From contig JAUVYV010000005.1 of the NCBI GenBank assembly GCA_030602885.1, positions 33,670-97,669 of the forward strand: a stretch of DNA of 64,000 nucleotides, read 5' to 3'. Origin of the DNA: Phycisphaerales bacterium (GTDB taxonomy: Bacteria; Planctomycetota; Phycisphaerae; Sedimentisphaerales; Anaerobacaceae). Positions 52,916-61,021 of this stretch are shown one piece after another. A program made the position numbers and the translations under genes. The notes below the pieces were generated by a model, which was given only the letters and a program-made list of their open reading frames with translations, ran no database searches and was not told the DNA's origin. Position 1 is the first letter of the stretch, and each line of letters starts with the position of its first letter.

Positions 52916-53069
52916 TTGCCGTATTTTCCAAGAAATTTTCTGTAAGTCCTTTTGAGACATAGATTTAAGGGATGTCTAATTATTTTGACATTGGGTTTGT
53001 TTTGCATAAAAAGGTTGTAAATTGCCAGCAAGTTAATTTGGGCTATATAGGCGGTTTGTCGTATCTCGT

Positions 53070-53096
53070 ATCCCTTGGGGATGAATTCGCTACGAG
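53070..53096. repeat. 27-bp repeat left of the restriction-modification locus
   Basis: ATCCCTTGGGGAT followed by GAATTCGCTACGAG; 25 of 27 bases match 57328-57354 in the same orientation. Confidence 0.75.
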
Positions 53097-53170
53097 TTTG
53101 GGTGGCCATGAGGAACAACTCCTTTCTGATTGATTCCCGATTGGTCGGGAGCTCCGCCTAGGGGCGGTTT

Positions 53171-53192
53171 ATGTTTGCCTTCTGGCAAACAT
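53171..53192. repeat. Perfect 9-bp hairpin
   Basis: ATGTTTGCC, loop TTCT, GGCAAACAT. It is not followed by a T-run on either strand. Confidence 0.7.
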
Positions 53193-53467
53193 ACGGGTAT
53201 TTTAACAGAATTCCAAACGAAAGTCAACAAAAAAAACGGCCAAAAATGAACTTTTTTTGCCCACCCCCTGCCCCTGCAATTCTTAGCCGGGGGGGTTCTC
53301 TGGGTGGGGTTATTTTTCCTGCGATTTCTGACGTGTTCACTCTCCTTTGTGAAAAAGGTGAGGCTGGCTTATTGTTATTCCGGATTTGCGACTTGCTTTC
53401 TTAGTGGTTGCTTGCTCGCTTTCCCGCGGTTTTTTCGTTCTTCTCAATCGCCATTTTAACGGGATTT

Positions 53468-54382
53468 TTAAGAAAAATTCAATATTCTTTCCGCCTTTAC
53501 TCTTTCTTTATCAGATAAATCAGTAATAATCGGAATTAAATATTCTTCTATTATTCCTTGTGTAGAAATTGTCTTTTCTTCACCGTCTTTTGTAACTTTT
53601 ATTTCTTGAACCAAACCAATCATAAATATTGGCAATCTTTCTAAAAATAGATTTTTATCACCCTCTAAATTATTTTGCGATTCATTGATGAATACGAGAT
53701 AGAGGAGTTTTTGATAAATGGTTTTTTTATTATCCGAGTTTTCTTCAAAAAGAGGCAATTCAAATCCTGCTATTATTTCAAGATCCTTTTCGGAAAGATA
53801 ATTTTCAATTATCCAACTTCTAATGTATCCGGTTTGAATGGGCATAATCCAGTTGTTTTCAATGTAATTGTTGAAGATTGCTTGTAAATCAGCGCCTGTT
53901 TTATTTTGAATTCTTTTCACAAATTCAATTTCCTCAACTATATAGTGCTCAATATTCGATTGCTTTTTATAGTAAATTCTACCACTTGCATGAGAACAAT
54001 TGTTTCTTATCTCAACATGGTTTTTGCAAATGCTAATATCATTTGTGTGAAAACGAAGTGATAATAATAATTTCTCTAAAGATGTTTTCTCTTGGAATTG
54101 AGACAAATCAAATAAAGTATTAAAAGCAGAATTCCTATTTTGATGAATAAAATTACTCAAGGCAGTTTCTATTTCCGTATTACCTTGTTGTTTTAAAAAC
54201 CATTTCACTTTATAAACAAAAGTCATGTAAAGCATATGAAAAGCAATAAAGGAGAATTGATATTTCTCTTTTGCAAGATTTTCAATATAGCTTTCCTGCA
54301 AATATTCTAAAAACTCATTTGCATCTTTATCAGCAAATCTAAGAGGGAGATACTTGCGTATTTGATAAATGTATTCTTCCAT
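53468..54382 (-). CDS. HEPN-like protein partnered with the restriction-modification enzyme
   Basis: A 304-aa protein that I do not recognise as a named family. It is mainly helical, and residues 126-131 (EIRNNCSHASG) form an R-x4-H motif, the catalytic signature of many HEPN ribonucleases, in a helical context with helices before and after it. The rest (ENNWIMPIQTGYIRSWIIEN; LEIIAGFELPLFEEN) shows no known motif, and there is no ATPase or signal sequence. It starts eight bases behind the restriction-modification gene, so the two are probably one operon. The locus is visibly AT-rich against GC-rich neighbours, suggesting transfer. A role as an abortive-infection RNase or a regulator of the enzyme is inference. 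Confidence 0.6.
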   Translation of the reverse strand: MEEYIYQIRKYLPLRFADKDANEFLEYLQESYIENLAKEKYQFSFIAFHMLYMTFVYKVKWFLKQQGNTEIETALSNFIHQNRNSAFNTLFDLSQFQEKTSLEKLLLSLRFHTNDISICKNHVEIRNNCSHASGRIYYKKQSNIEHYIVEEIEFVKRIQNKTGADLQAIFNNYIENNWIMPIQTGYIRSWIIENYLSEKDLEIIAGFELPLFEENSDNKKTIYQKLLYLVFINESQNNLEGDKNLFLERLPIFMIGLVQEIKVTKDGEEKTISTQGIIEEYLIPIITDLSDKERVKAERILNFS

Positions 54383-54390
54383 AACGATGT

Positions 54391-56715
54391 TTATTTCCCC
54401 CAGATTGAATTTATTCTTTCTTGTACTTTGAACTCCAAACTCCGAATTTCACCTTTTTTCTGCAAAATCTCATTTCGATGGGCCTCTATTTCATTAACAA
54501 TTTCCTTTTGTTTTTCTATTGGGGGAAGTGGAATTTTAAGATTAGCTATTTCTGATAACCTTAAGGATGGATAATTCTGGATAACAGTCATATTTTTGGC
54601 ATCTACGCCGCATAAAATATAAAATAGATATTTAGGCAATATTTTACCCCTAATGGATTCAATTGTTGCCAAATGACTGGATACATAACCACTTATTCCC
54701 AACATAGCTCTATGATTTAAAAAAGTAGAAGCGCCGCTTTTTGGGAAAAGAATTGAATTTTTTGGAAATTTCCTTAATCCCCTAATGCCATCTTTGTTCA
54801 ATTTATCTTTGGCTTCAATCAGATTATCTGTAATGTGATATTTTGCAACATCAGATACTCTAAAGAAAGGATATTTACCATCCTCGAAAAATTTATTATC
54901 TTGAGGTGCCGAATTTCCTGCACCGATTTTTGCTACTTTGGATAATCTAACCGTTTCCCATGAAATATTATCGTAATTAATATATTTTCTATAACGATTT
55001 CCAACCAATATTAAATCATTCTCTCTTACTTGTTCCATTTCAATTTCAGAAAAACCAATCTTTAGAACATTTCTTTTTTCTTGGTCATCGGCATATCTAT
55101 AAGCCAAGAATTTTTGCAAATCATTTTCCCCTTGAATCTTTTTGCGTTGGCTATCCAAACTGAAACCATCGTTTTTTACATCAAAATACCAAAATTTCTC
55201 CTGTTTTTTCTTTTTCTTAATATCTATGCAATATAGAATATTTGTCTTTACTCCTGCATAAGGTAAAAAGACACCTGGAGGAAGAGAAATAATACTTTTA
55301 AGATGGCACCTATCCAGCAAATATTCTCTTGTTTTTTGCATATTTTTGCGAAACAAAAAGCCTTCTGGAACAATAACAGCGATTCTTCCATTTTCACTTG
55401 AGCTATCAATGGCTTTTATGCAGTGTTGAATGCAAATACTATCTCCTTTGTCGCTTGGTAAATCATAATATGAACCGTATTCTGTTTTTTGGGAATATGG
55501 CATATTTGTAATTACTATATCATATTCATTCTCTACAGGATTTTTTAGACTATTTTTTTGTTGAATGCCGCTATGTCCGTCACCAACCAAAATCATATTC
55601 ATTTTTGTAATTCTTGCAGTGCTTGTGATTTCATTTCCGAAAACTGTTTCTTCTTGTAATCTTTTAAGGTTTCTGCTATTTCTTGGCATATTTCTATAAA
55701 TATGTCTGAAGCTCTCAATTAGCATTCCACCCGTACCACAGAAAGGGTCATATATCTTTTCTCCGAATTGAGGATTTATCAGTTTCACCATCGTTTTAAC
55801 TATATGGCGAGGAGTAAAATATTCCCCTAAGTCATTTTTTGTTGCTGTTGATCGTTTCAAAAAGTACTCAAAAGAGTCCCCTTTGATATCAGAATCTATA
55901 TTAATGAGCTTTAAAGGTTCTAATTTATCAATAATCTTTTTTAGTGTAGCCGGATTTTTTATGGCAAGAAGTGTAAAAATATTTGAGTCTTGATATGCCG
56001 CTCCCATCTCATTCAGGACAGTGTCGTTTACAAAGCGTAATAGTTCTTCACCTTTTTTGTTTTTCCAATGACTCCAACGAAAATCTTTGCTAACTAAAAA
56101 GTTCTCTCCTTGTTCCTCCTTCAAATCTTCTATCTCACCAAGTAGTTTAAGAAAGAGAATATTCGCAAATTCTCCAAATCTCTCAATACCAGCTCTCAAA
56201 CCCTCAGCCCTCAAGAGATTATTCGCTTCTTCAAAAATTTTGATAAGTTCTTGCCTTGACCATTTTACCTCTGTTGAAATTGTCTCAACTTCATTGTTTT
56301 CAAGGAATTTAATAGCTTCAAGTTCTCTTATAAGTTCATCTACTTCCTCGCCGTTTAGATATAGTGGCTTGTGGAATTTTGTATGTAATGTTTTATAATA
56401 AATCCCATCCGTGGCAAAAACAATTGGAGCACTTAACTGTTTAGCGTACCAATCGCCTTGCTTCAAAGCCTCACCAAGATTAGCGCCAGGCTTTTTAGTC
56501 TCGATAATTGCTAAAGGTTCCTTTCTATGTATTTTCTTGCCGGCATAGAGAACATAATCAGGTCTTTTCCCTTTTAATTTCCTCCTTTCTTCCTCTGTCC
56601 TTGGCTGTTCTTGAAAAACATTACACTTTTTCCCGTGTTGCAGATTCCAGCCTAAGTTTTTTAACTGTCCATCTACTAAAGTTCTTACATTTTGCTCTGT
56701 CTGAAAGGTTTGCAT
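54391..56715 (-). CDS. Single-chain type I-like/IIG restriction-modification-specificity protein
   Basis: A 774-aa fusion. Residues ~1-130 are an HSDR_N-like nuclease domain with the PD-ExK pattern in RPDYVLYAG (Asp53) and AIIETKKPG (Glu72, Lys74). Residues ~150-560 are the HsdM-like N6-adenine methylase: a helical N-terminal part, motif I IYDPFCGTGGMLIES, motif IV VITNMPYSQKTEYG. The C-terminal ~190 residues are a single target-recognition half (VRLSKVAKIGAGNSAPQD; LSEIANLKIPLPPIEKQKEI followed by a helix), like half of HsdS. No helicase motor is present, so cleavage near the site as in type IIG enzymes is likely. The start is ATG 56715 (AAGGT upstream). Marked AT-richness suggests horizontal acquisition. 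Confidence 0.9.
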   Translation of the reverse strand: MQTFQTEQNVRTLVDGQLKNLGWNLQHGKKCNVFQEQPRTEEERRKLKGKRPDYVLYAGKKIHRKEPLAIIETKKPGANLGEALKQGDWYAKQLSAPIVFATDGIYYKTLHTKFHKPLYLNGEEVDELIRELEAIKFLENNEVETISTEVKWSRQELIKIFEEANNLLRAEGLRAGIERFGEFANILFLKLLGEIEDLKEEQGENFLVSKDFRWSHWKNKKGEELLRFVNDTVLNEMGAAYQDSNIFTLLAIKNPATLKKIIDKLEPLKLINIDSDIKGDSFEYFLKRSTATKNDLGEYFTPRHIVKTMVKLINPQFGEKIYDPFCGTGGMLIESFRHIYRNMPRNSRNLKRLQEETVFGNEITSTARITKMNMILVGDGHSGIQQKNSLKNPVENEYDIVITNMPYSQKTEYGSYYDLPSDKGDSICIQHCIKAIDSSSENGRIAVIVPEGFLFRKNMQKTREYLLDRCHLKSIISLPPGVFLPYAGVKTNILYCIDIKKKKKQEKFWYFDVKNDGFSLDSQRKKIQGENDLQKFLAYRYADDQEKRNVLKIGFSEIEMEQVRENDLILVGNRYRKYINYDNISWETVRLSKVAKIGAGNSAPQDNKFFEDGKYPFFRVSDVAKYHITDNLIEAKDKLNKDGIRGLRKFPKNSILFPKSGASTFLNHRAMLGISGYVSSHLATIESIRGKILPKYLFYILCGVDAKNMTVIQNYPSLRLSEIANLKIPLPPIEKQKEIVNEIEAHRNEILQKKGEIRSLEFKVQERINSIWGK

Positions 56716-57360
56716 AATCATACCTTACTATAGTTTAGATTTTTCCGATCCTGATTTTATGTTGGAAAAACTAAGAACTAGGGACATTCCATTTTTTCAC
56801 ATCTTACTTTTAAAACATAATAATATACACCACTTTTTTTGCCAATTTAGTCGCTGCTTCCGATGCTTTTGCCTCCACGGGGGCAGTTAGTTATACCTTG
56901 TCCTTCCAGTTCTCCCATTTTAACAGCTCCGGGCCATGGTCGGTATTAATCTATTGCTTACAAATATATTAAGTTCTAACTCTCTCGAACTCAGCTTATT
57001 GGGGGAAGCTATCTTCAAAGCGTTCTGGCGATGCACCCCCGTTGTTAGCTGGTTTGAAATTATATCCTTTCTGTCAAAAACCACAAGATTTAATTTTTGC
57101 TCTATTAACGAATTGAACGACAACTCTCTGGCCCTAAGCAATCCCCAGAATGCTAAGCCCAAAGCGTTCCCACAGGGCAAGCTAGCGAGGCAACAACAGT
57201 TTATTTTTTCCCCCGCACTACGCTGAGTGCGGGGTCTGCGCTAGTGCTACGACTTTGCACAGGTTTATCCGGGAAATCCGGGTTATTAGAGGGTGCAGGG
57301 TGCAAGGTGCAGGTTTTGGATTCGGCGATCCCTTGGGGATAAATGCGCTACGAGGAGCGG
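56716..57360. other. Repeat-rich region between the restriction locus and the deacetylase
   Basis: 645 bases with no supported gene. It holds a hairpin CCCCGCACT-ACGCTG-AGTGCGGGG-like unit near 57212-57235, a GCAGGGTGCAAGGTGCAGG repeat (57293-57312) and the right copy of the 27-bp repeat. Two opposing ORFs at 56920-57226 (86 and 96 aa) have no ribosome binding site or motif. Confidence 0.5.
57328..57354. repeat. 27-bp repeat right of the restriction-modification locus
   Basis: ATCCCTTGGGGAT followed by AAATGCGCTACGAG, the partner of 53070-53096. Confidence 0.75.
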
Positions 57361-58209
57361 TCATTGCTGAGCATCGAACTGTTTGATGTGGTTTGTGATA
57401 TCGACGGCGGGTGCGGTCCAGATTCGGTGGCGGTTGGCGGCAAGATAATCAATTAGCTTTGCGTGTTCGGCAGCTTCGATGTAGAGCCCGTGAGTGCCTT
57501 TGCCGACGCCGTGGAACATGTAGAATATCCACTTGCCTTCGCTTATGGCGGATTCGATTTCGTCGCGCATTTCTTCGAAGGTTCTGCCGTCGGCGCCATA
57601 ATGGCCGAGGGCAGCGAAGTTGATGTTTTGTGGGTCGATGGGTTGGCGGATGAATTCGCCTCGGGCTGCGACGAAGAGGTCCGGGATGATTTCTTCGAGG
57701 CAGGTTTTGTCGTCGAGTGGGCCGAGGTAGTTGTCGCAGCAGGTGTTGCCGAATGTTCGTTTGGTCTTGCCGTCGATGAGCTGGAGGGCGAGGTTGGCCA
57801 CGCGCATCTCACGGCGCCATCGGTCGGGTGTGTATTTACTGAGGTTGTAATCGTCAGAGAGCCAGGGGTGCTGGTCGGGGGTGTCTTTTCTGCAGGGGTG
57901 GAAGAGGGAGTGATTTCCGAGCTCGTGGCCCGCGGCGGCGACCTTACGCCACGCATCCGGGTGGTCTCTAAAGCCCGGGCTATCGACGGTGATGTAGAAC
58001 GTGCCTCGCAGACCCGCTTTCTCGAGTTGCGGTGCAACCTGTTCGAAATGGGAGGGGATTGCATCGTCGTAGGAGAGAGTGACAGCACCAAGGGTGCCGT
58101 TGGGCCAATGGAACTGTTTCTTCTCCTTGCCGGACTGGGCTACAATCGAGCCGTCAGGCAGGAGCACAAGCCAAAGCGCTATCAGCATCAATATGGCAGT
58201 CTTTTTCAT
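57361..58209 (-). CDS. Secreted polysaccharide deacetylase
   Basis: A 282-aa exported hydrolase with a signal peptide (TAILMLIALWLVLLPDGSIV). The NodB homology domain has motif 1 TLSYDDAIPSHF (Asp-Asp), motif 2 HELGNHSLFHP (HxxxH zinc ligands), and FYMFHGVGKG near the end. Such enzymes remove N- or O-acetyl groups from chitin, peptidoglycan or xylan; the substrate is unknown. I start at ATG 58209, six bases after AAGGA; ATG 58215 abuts that site. It heads a set of exported sugar-related genes on the same strand. Confidence 0.9.
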   Translation of the reverse strand: MKKTAILMLIALWLVLLPDGSIVAQSGKEKKQFHWPNGTLGAVTLSYDDAIPSHFEQVAPQLEKAGLRGTFYITVDSPGFRDHPDAWRKVAAAGHELGNHSLFHPCRKDTPDQHPWLSDDYNLSKYTPDRWRREMRVANLALQLIDGKTKRTFGNTCCDNYLGPLDDKTCLEEIIPDLFVAARGEFIRQPIDPQNINFAALGHYGADGRTFEEMRDEIESAISEGKWIFYMFHGVGKGTHGLYIEAAEHAKLIDYLAANRHRIWTAPAVDITNHIKQFDAQQ

Positions 58210-58333
58210 CGCCATTCCTTTCGATATGTTGGCAAATTCAGACTATGATTGTAACAGATGCGCAAGACAAAGCCAATCGTCACCTGGTGGTGCCGATTGG
58301 CCCGGGTATCTTTAGCAGCAAAGCCGCTTTGTT

Positions 58334-59641
58334 TTAGAGCAGAATTTGTTCTTTGACGGGGTCGAATTTTGCGATTTTTCCCGCGCGCAGGCCCTGCATT
58401 GCCATTTGGCAGGCGGTCTGGACGCAGTATCCGAGGTCCATCGGGCTGAGGGTTTTTGTGTTGCCCGCCCGGCAGCGTTTTAGAAAATCACGCCAGAACT
58501 CGACTTGGTCTTCGCCGTGCTCGATTTTGAAGCGCTGTGGTTTTTTCTTTGAGGCCTCGACGAGCCAGTCTTCGGCCATTGGGATGAAGACAATCTGATT
58601 TTCCTCGATGGTGAGTGTACCTTCCCAGCCGCGGATTATGGGGATGCGGCTTCCGGCGCCTCTTTTGCCGCGAGGGTCGTAGTTGTTGCCCTGGGTTCCG
58701 AGCACTGCGACGGTGATTCCTTCGGGATAGTCAACGAGCATGTTGAAGGTATCGGGGATTTCACGTTCCTGGTAGCGGTACTTTCCTCCTGTTGCAGCAA
58801 CCATAGAGGGGAACTTGACGCCGAGCATATATGCGACGGGAGTGAGCGAGTGCGGGAAGAGGTCGGTGGATGGTCCGCCGGCGTAGTCTTCGTACATACG
58901 CCAGCGGAAGTATCGGCTTACGTCGAAGTCTCGCTTGGGTGAGTCGCCGAGGAATGCCTGCCAGTCGAGGTCTTTGCCTGGTTTTGCATTGGTATCGTCG
59001 ATTGGCATACCGCGTTCGCCCCAGTCACCGACACGGAAGTAACCGCACTCGGCGTGGATGGGCTGGCCGATGAGACCGTCGTCAATGAGTTTTTTCATTT
59101 GGTGCCATGCGGAGTCGGACATACCCTGAGTACCGAGCAGGAAGACCCTGCCTGATTTCTTGACTTCTTTGGCGAGGCGTTTTGTTAAATCAAACTGTCG
59201 CCAGTGGGTGACGGGTTTTTCGCAATAGACGTCCTTTCCCGCTTTGACGGCATCGATAGCCTGGTAGCCGTGCTGATGGTCGGGGGTTGCGATACAGACT
59301 ACATCGACATTCGGGTCGGCGAGCAGGTCTTTGTAATTGGTGTACTGCTTGCCGCCGTAGCCGTCTGCGGCTTTGGCCATTCGAGGTCGATAGGCATCGC
59401 AGTGAGCGACAATGTCAACAGCTTCGCCGCCGTCGTTTTTTAACCAATGGATTGTTTGCATGTGGCTGTTGGCTCGGCCACCGCAGCCGATGAAACCGAT
59501 GCCGAGAGTGTCATTTGCACCGAAGGATCGTTGCGGCGATGTTCCTGTGACGGCGAAGGCGGCGGCTGCGACTGAAGCGTTGCGGAGAAAGGAGCGGCGG
59601 GTCAGATTTTTTTGGAACGTATTGTTTTGATTTTGAGTCAT
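58334..59641 (-). CDS. Tat-exported Gfo/Idh/MocA oxidoreductase, paralogue 1
   Basis: A 435-aa NAD(P)-dependent oxidoreductase of the Gfo/Idh/MocA family with a twin-arginine signal (LTRRSFLRNASVAAAAFAVT). The Rossmann fold is GIGFIGCGGRANSHMQ; the conserved CEKPVTH is the EKP motif; the cofactor region has VCIATPDHQHGYQA. Planctomycetes carry many such exported copies, thought to oxidise or epimerise sugars or glycosides. AAGGAAG before the ATG supports the start. It lies 57 bases downstream of the second paralogue. Confidence 0.92.
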   Translation of the reverse strand: MTQNQNNTFQKNLTRRSFLRNASVAAAAFAVTGTSPQRSFGANDTLGIGFIGCGGRANSHMQTIHWLKNDGGEAVDIVAHCDAYRPRMAKAADGYGGKQYTNYKDLLADPNVDVVCIATPDHQHGYQAIDAVKAGKDVYCEKPVTHWRQFDLTKRLAKEVKKSGRVFLLGTQGMSDSAWHQMKKLIDDGLIGQPIHAECGYFRVGDWGERGMPIDDTNAKPGKDLDWQAFLGDSPKRDFDVSRYFRWRMYEDYAGGPSTDLFPHSLTPVAYMLGVKFPSMVAATGGKYRYQEREIPDTFNMLVDYPEGITVAVLGTQGNNYDPRGKRGAGSRIPIIRGWEGTLTIEENQIVFIPMAEDWLVEASKKKPQRFKIEHGEDQVEFWRDFLKRCRAGNTKTLSPMDLGYCVQTACQMAMQGLRAGKIAKFDPVKEQILL

Positions 59642-59698
59642 GATTTGCTTCCTTAGAGTTATCGTTATGGATTTCTCCTGATATGTTGTTTTTTTGAT

Positions 59699-61021
59699 TT
59701 ACAGATGCCATGGACTTCTCATTGTTCGGGTTGTGTATCGCTCGGCGTCTTTGTCGCCGATGATTTTCTCGTTTTTCGGGTCCCACTTTATGGTGCGTCC
59801 GGTGCGTACGACGATGTCGCTGAGGTGACTGATGAAGTCGGACTGTACGGCGGCTTCGATTGGGCTGATGGGGTCTTTTCTGCTTATTACACACCGGGTG
59901 AAGTTTGCGTAGTGGTTGTTGCTTTTGTAGAGGTGGATGTCGGTTGGTTTGAGGGTGAGGGCGAGCAGCTCGGGCGGGTCGGCGTAAATGCCCGCACGGT
60001 CAACACTGACCCAGCCCTTGTCGCCGATGAAGGTAGTGCCGTGGTCGTGCATTGGGCGGTATTTGCGGACGATACGACCGGCGACTTTCATGCTCATGAA
60101 TTTCATCTTGACACCGTTTTCGTAGGTGCAGTTAATGTCCCAATCGAGGGTGGTGTCAAAGAGGCCGTCATGTGGCAGGGTGCCGGTACCTTCGTAGATG
60201 ACCGGAGCGGTATTGTCTGTGTTGTTGCCCCATTGAGCGATGTCGAGCGGGTGAGCGCCCCATCCGGCGATAAAGCCGATGGCATAGTCGTAGATGTGGT
60301 AACCACCTTTGAGCCCGTCGGCTCGCAGGCAGCGGTCGGTATTGAATGGTTTGACCGGAGCCGGGCCGAGCCAGAAGTCATAGTCGAACCCCTCTGGTAC
60401 CGGTTCCGGTTTCGTCGAGCCGCCGCGGATGCCGCCGGAACACCATGCGTGGATTTCCTTCAGTTCGCCGATGTATTTGTTTCTTGCCAGCTCGCAGGCG
60501 AATCGGAAATTGCGGTCCGAGCGCTGCTGCGTTCCATACTGGAAGACGCGGTTGTAGTCTCTGACGGCTTTTCTTGCGGCCTGGTCCTGCTCGATACTGA
60601 GCCCGAGGGGTTTTTCGATATACATATCCTTGCCTGCTTTTGCGGCGAGGATGGCAATGGGTACATGCCAGTGGTCGGGCGTCGCGACGACGACGGCGTC
60701 TATATCGTCACGGGCGAGAATATCTCTGAAGTCGTTGTAGGCGTCACAGCCAATACTTGATACCCATTTGTCACGGCGTTCTTTGTTTGGGTCTGCGACG
60801 GCGACGGACTGGACCTCTTTGACCTGCAAGAAAGCGCTCAGCAGGCCGCTGCCCTGGCCTCCGACGCCGATGTGGCCGAGCGCGACACGTTCGGAGGCGG
60901 GGGATTTTGTTTCGCTGCCCAAAGCGGAGGTAGTTATCACATAGGGAAGTGCGATTGCACCGGCGGTTGATTGGATGAATTGTCTTCTTGTAAGTTTAAG
61001 CTGTTTCATTTTTGTCACCAT
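59699..61021 (-). CDS. Tat-exported Gfo/Idh/MocA oxidoreductase, paralogue 2
   Basis: A 440-aa relative of the preceding entry, with the twin-arginine signal LTRRQFIQSTAGAIALP, Rossmann segment VALGHIGVGGQGSGLL, VVVATPDHWHVPIAI and the EKP motif in YIEKPLGLSIEQD. Sequence differences are large, so it is not a recent duplicate. Its first codons overlap the stop of the DUF6807 gene (ATGGTGA), so translation may be coupled; ATG 61009 is an alternative start without overlap. A role with the DUF6807 protein in breakdown of an exported sugar compound is inference. Confidence 0.92.
   Translation of the reverse strand: MVTKMKQLKLTRRQFIQSTAGAIALPYVITTSALGSETKSPASERVALGHIGVGGQGSGLLSAFLQVKEVQSVAVADPNKERRDKWVSSIGCDAYNDFRDILARDDIDAVVVATPDHWHVPIAILAAKAGKDMYIEKPLGLSIEQDQAARKAVRDYNRVFQYGTQQRSDRNFRFACELARNKYIGELKEIHAWCSGGIRGGSTKPEPVPEGFDYDFWLGPAPVKPFNTDRCLRADGLKGGYHIYDYAIGFIAGWGAHPLDIAQWGNNTDNTAPVIYEGTGTLPHDGLFDTTLDWDINCTYENGVKMKFMSMKVAGRIVRKYRPMHDHGTTFIGDKGWVSVDRAGIYADPPELLALTLKPTDIHLYKSNNHYANFTRCVISRKDPISPIEAAVQSDFISHLSDIVVRTGRTIKWDPKNEKIIGDKDAERYTTRTMRSPWHL

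Larger units (their letters stand above)
52628..53467. other. Repeat-rich intergenic region downstream of the ATPase operon
   Basis: About 840 bases without a supported gene. From left to right: terminator; GGGTTTG-rich tract (52800-52915); a repeat at 53070-53096; a hairpin ATGTTTGCC-TTCT-GGCAAACAT (53171-53192) preceded by TCCCGATTGGTCGGGA; then a short T-rich stretch. ORFs here (rich in Asn/Pro/Lys/Gln/Thr) are translations of the repeat. Confidence 0.7.

Noticed and set aside
56920..57226. Two opposing ORFs of 86 and 96 aa
   Set aside because: No ribosome binding site, no motif and equal plausibility of both strands. Treated as non-coding, though a repeat origin is possible.
57212..57235. 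Terminator at the CCCCGCACT/AGTGCGGGG hairpin
   Set aside because: The T-run precedes rather than follows the stem on the plus strand, and on the minus strand the stem is followed by A.
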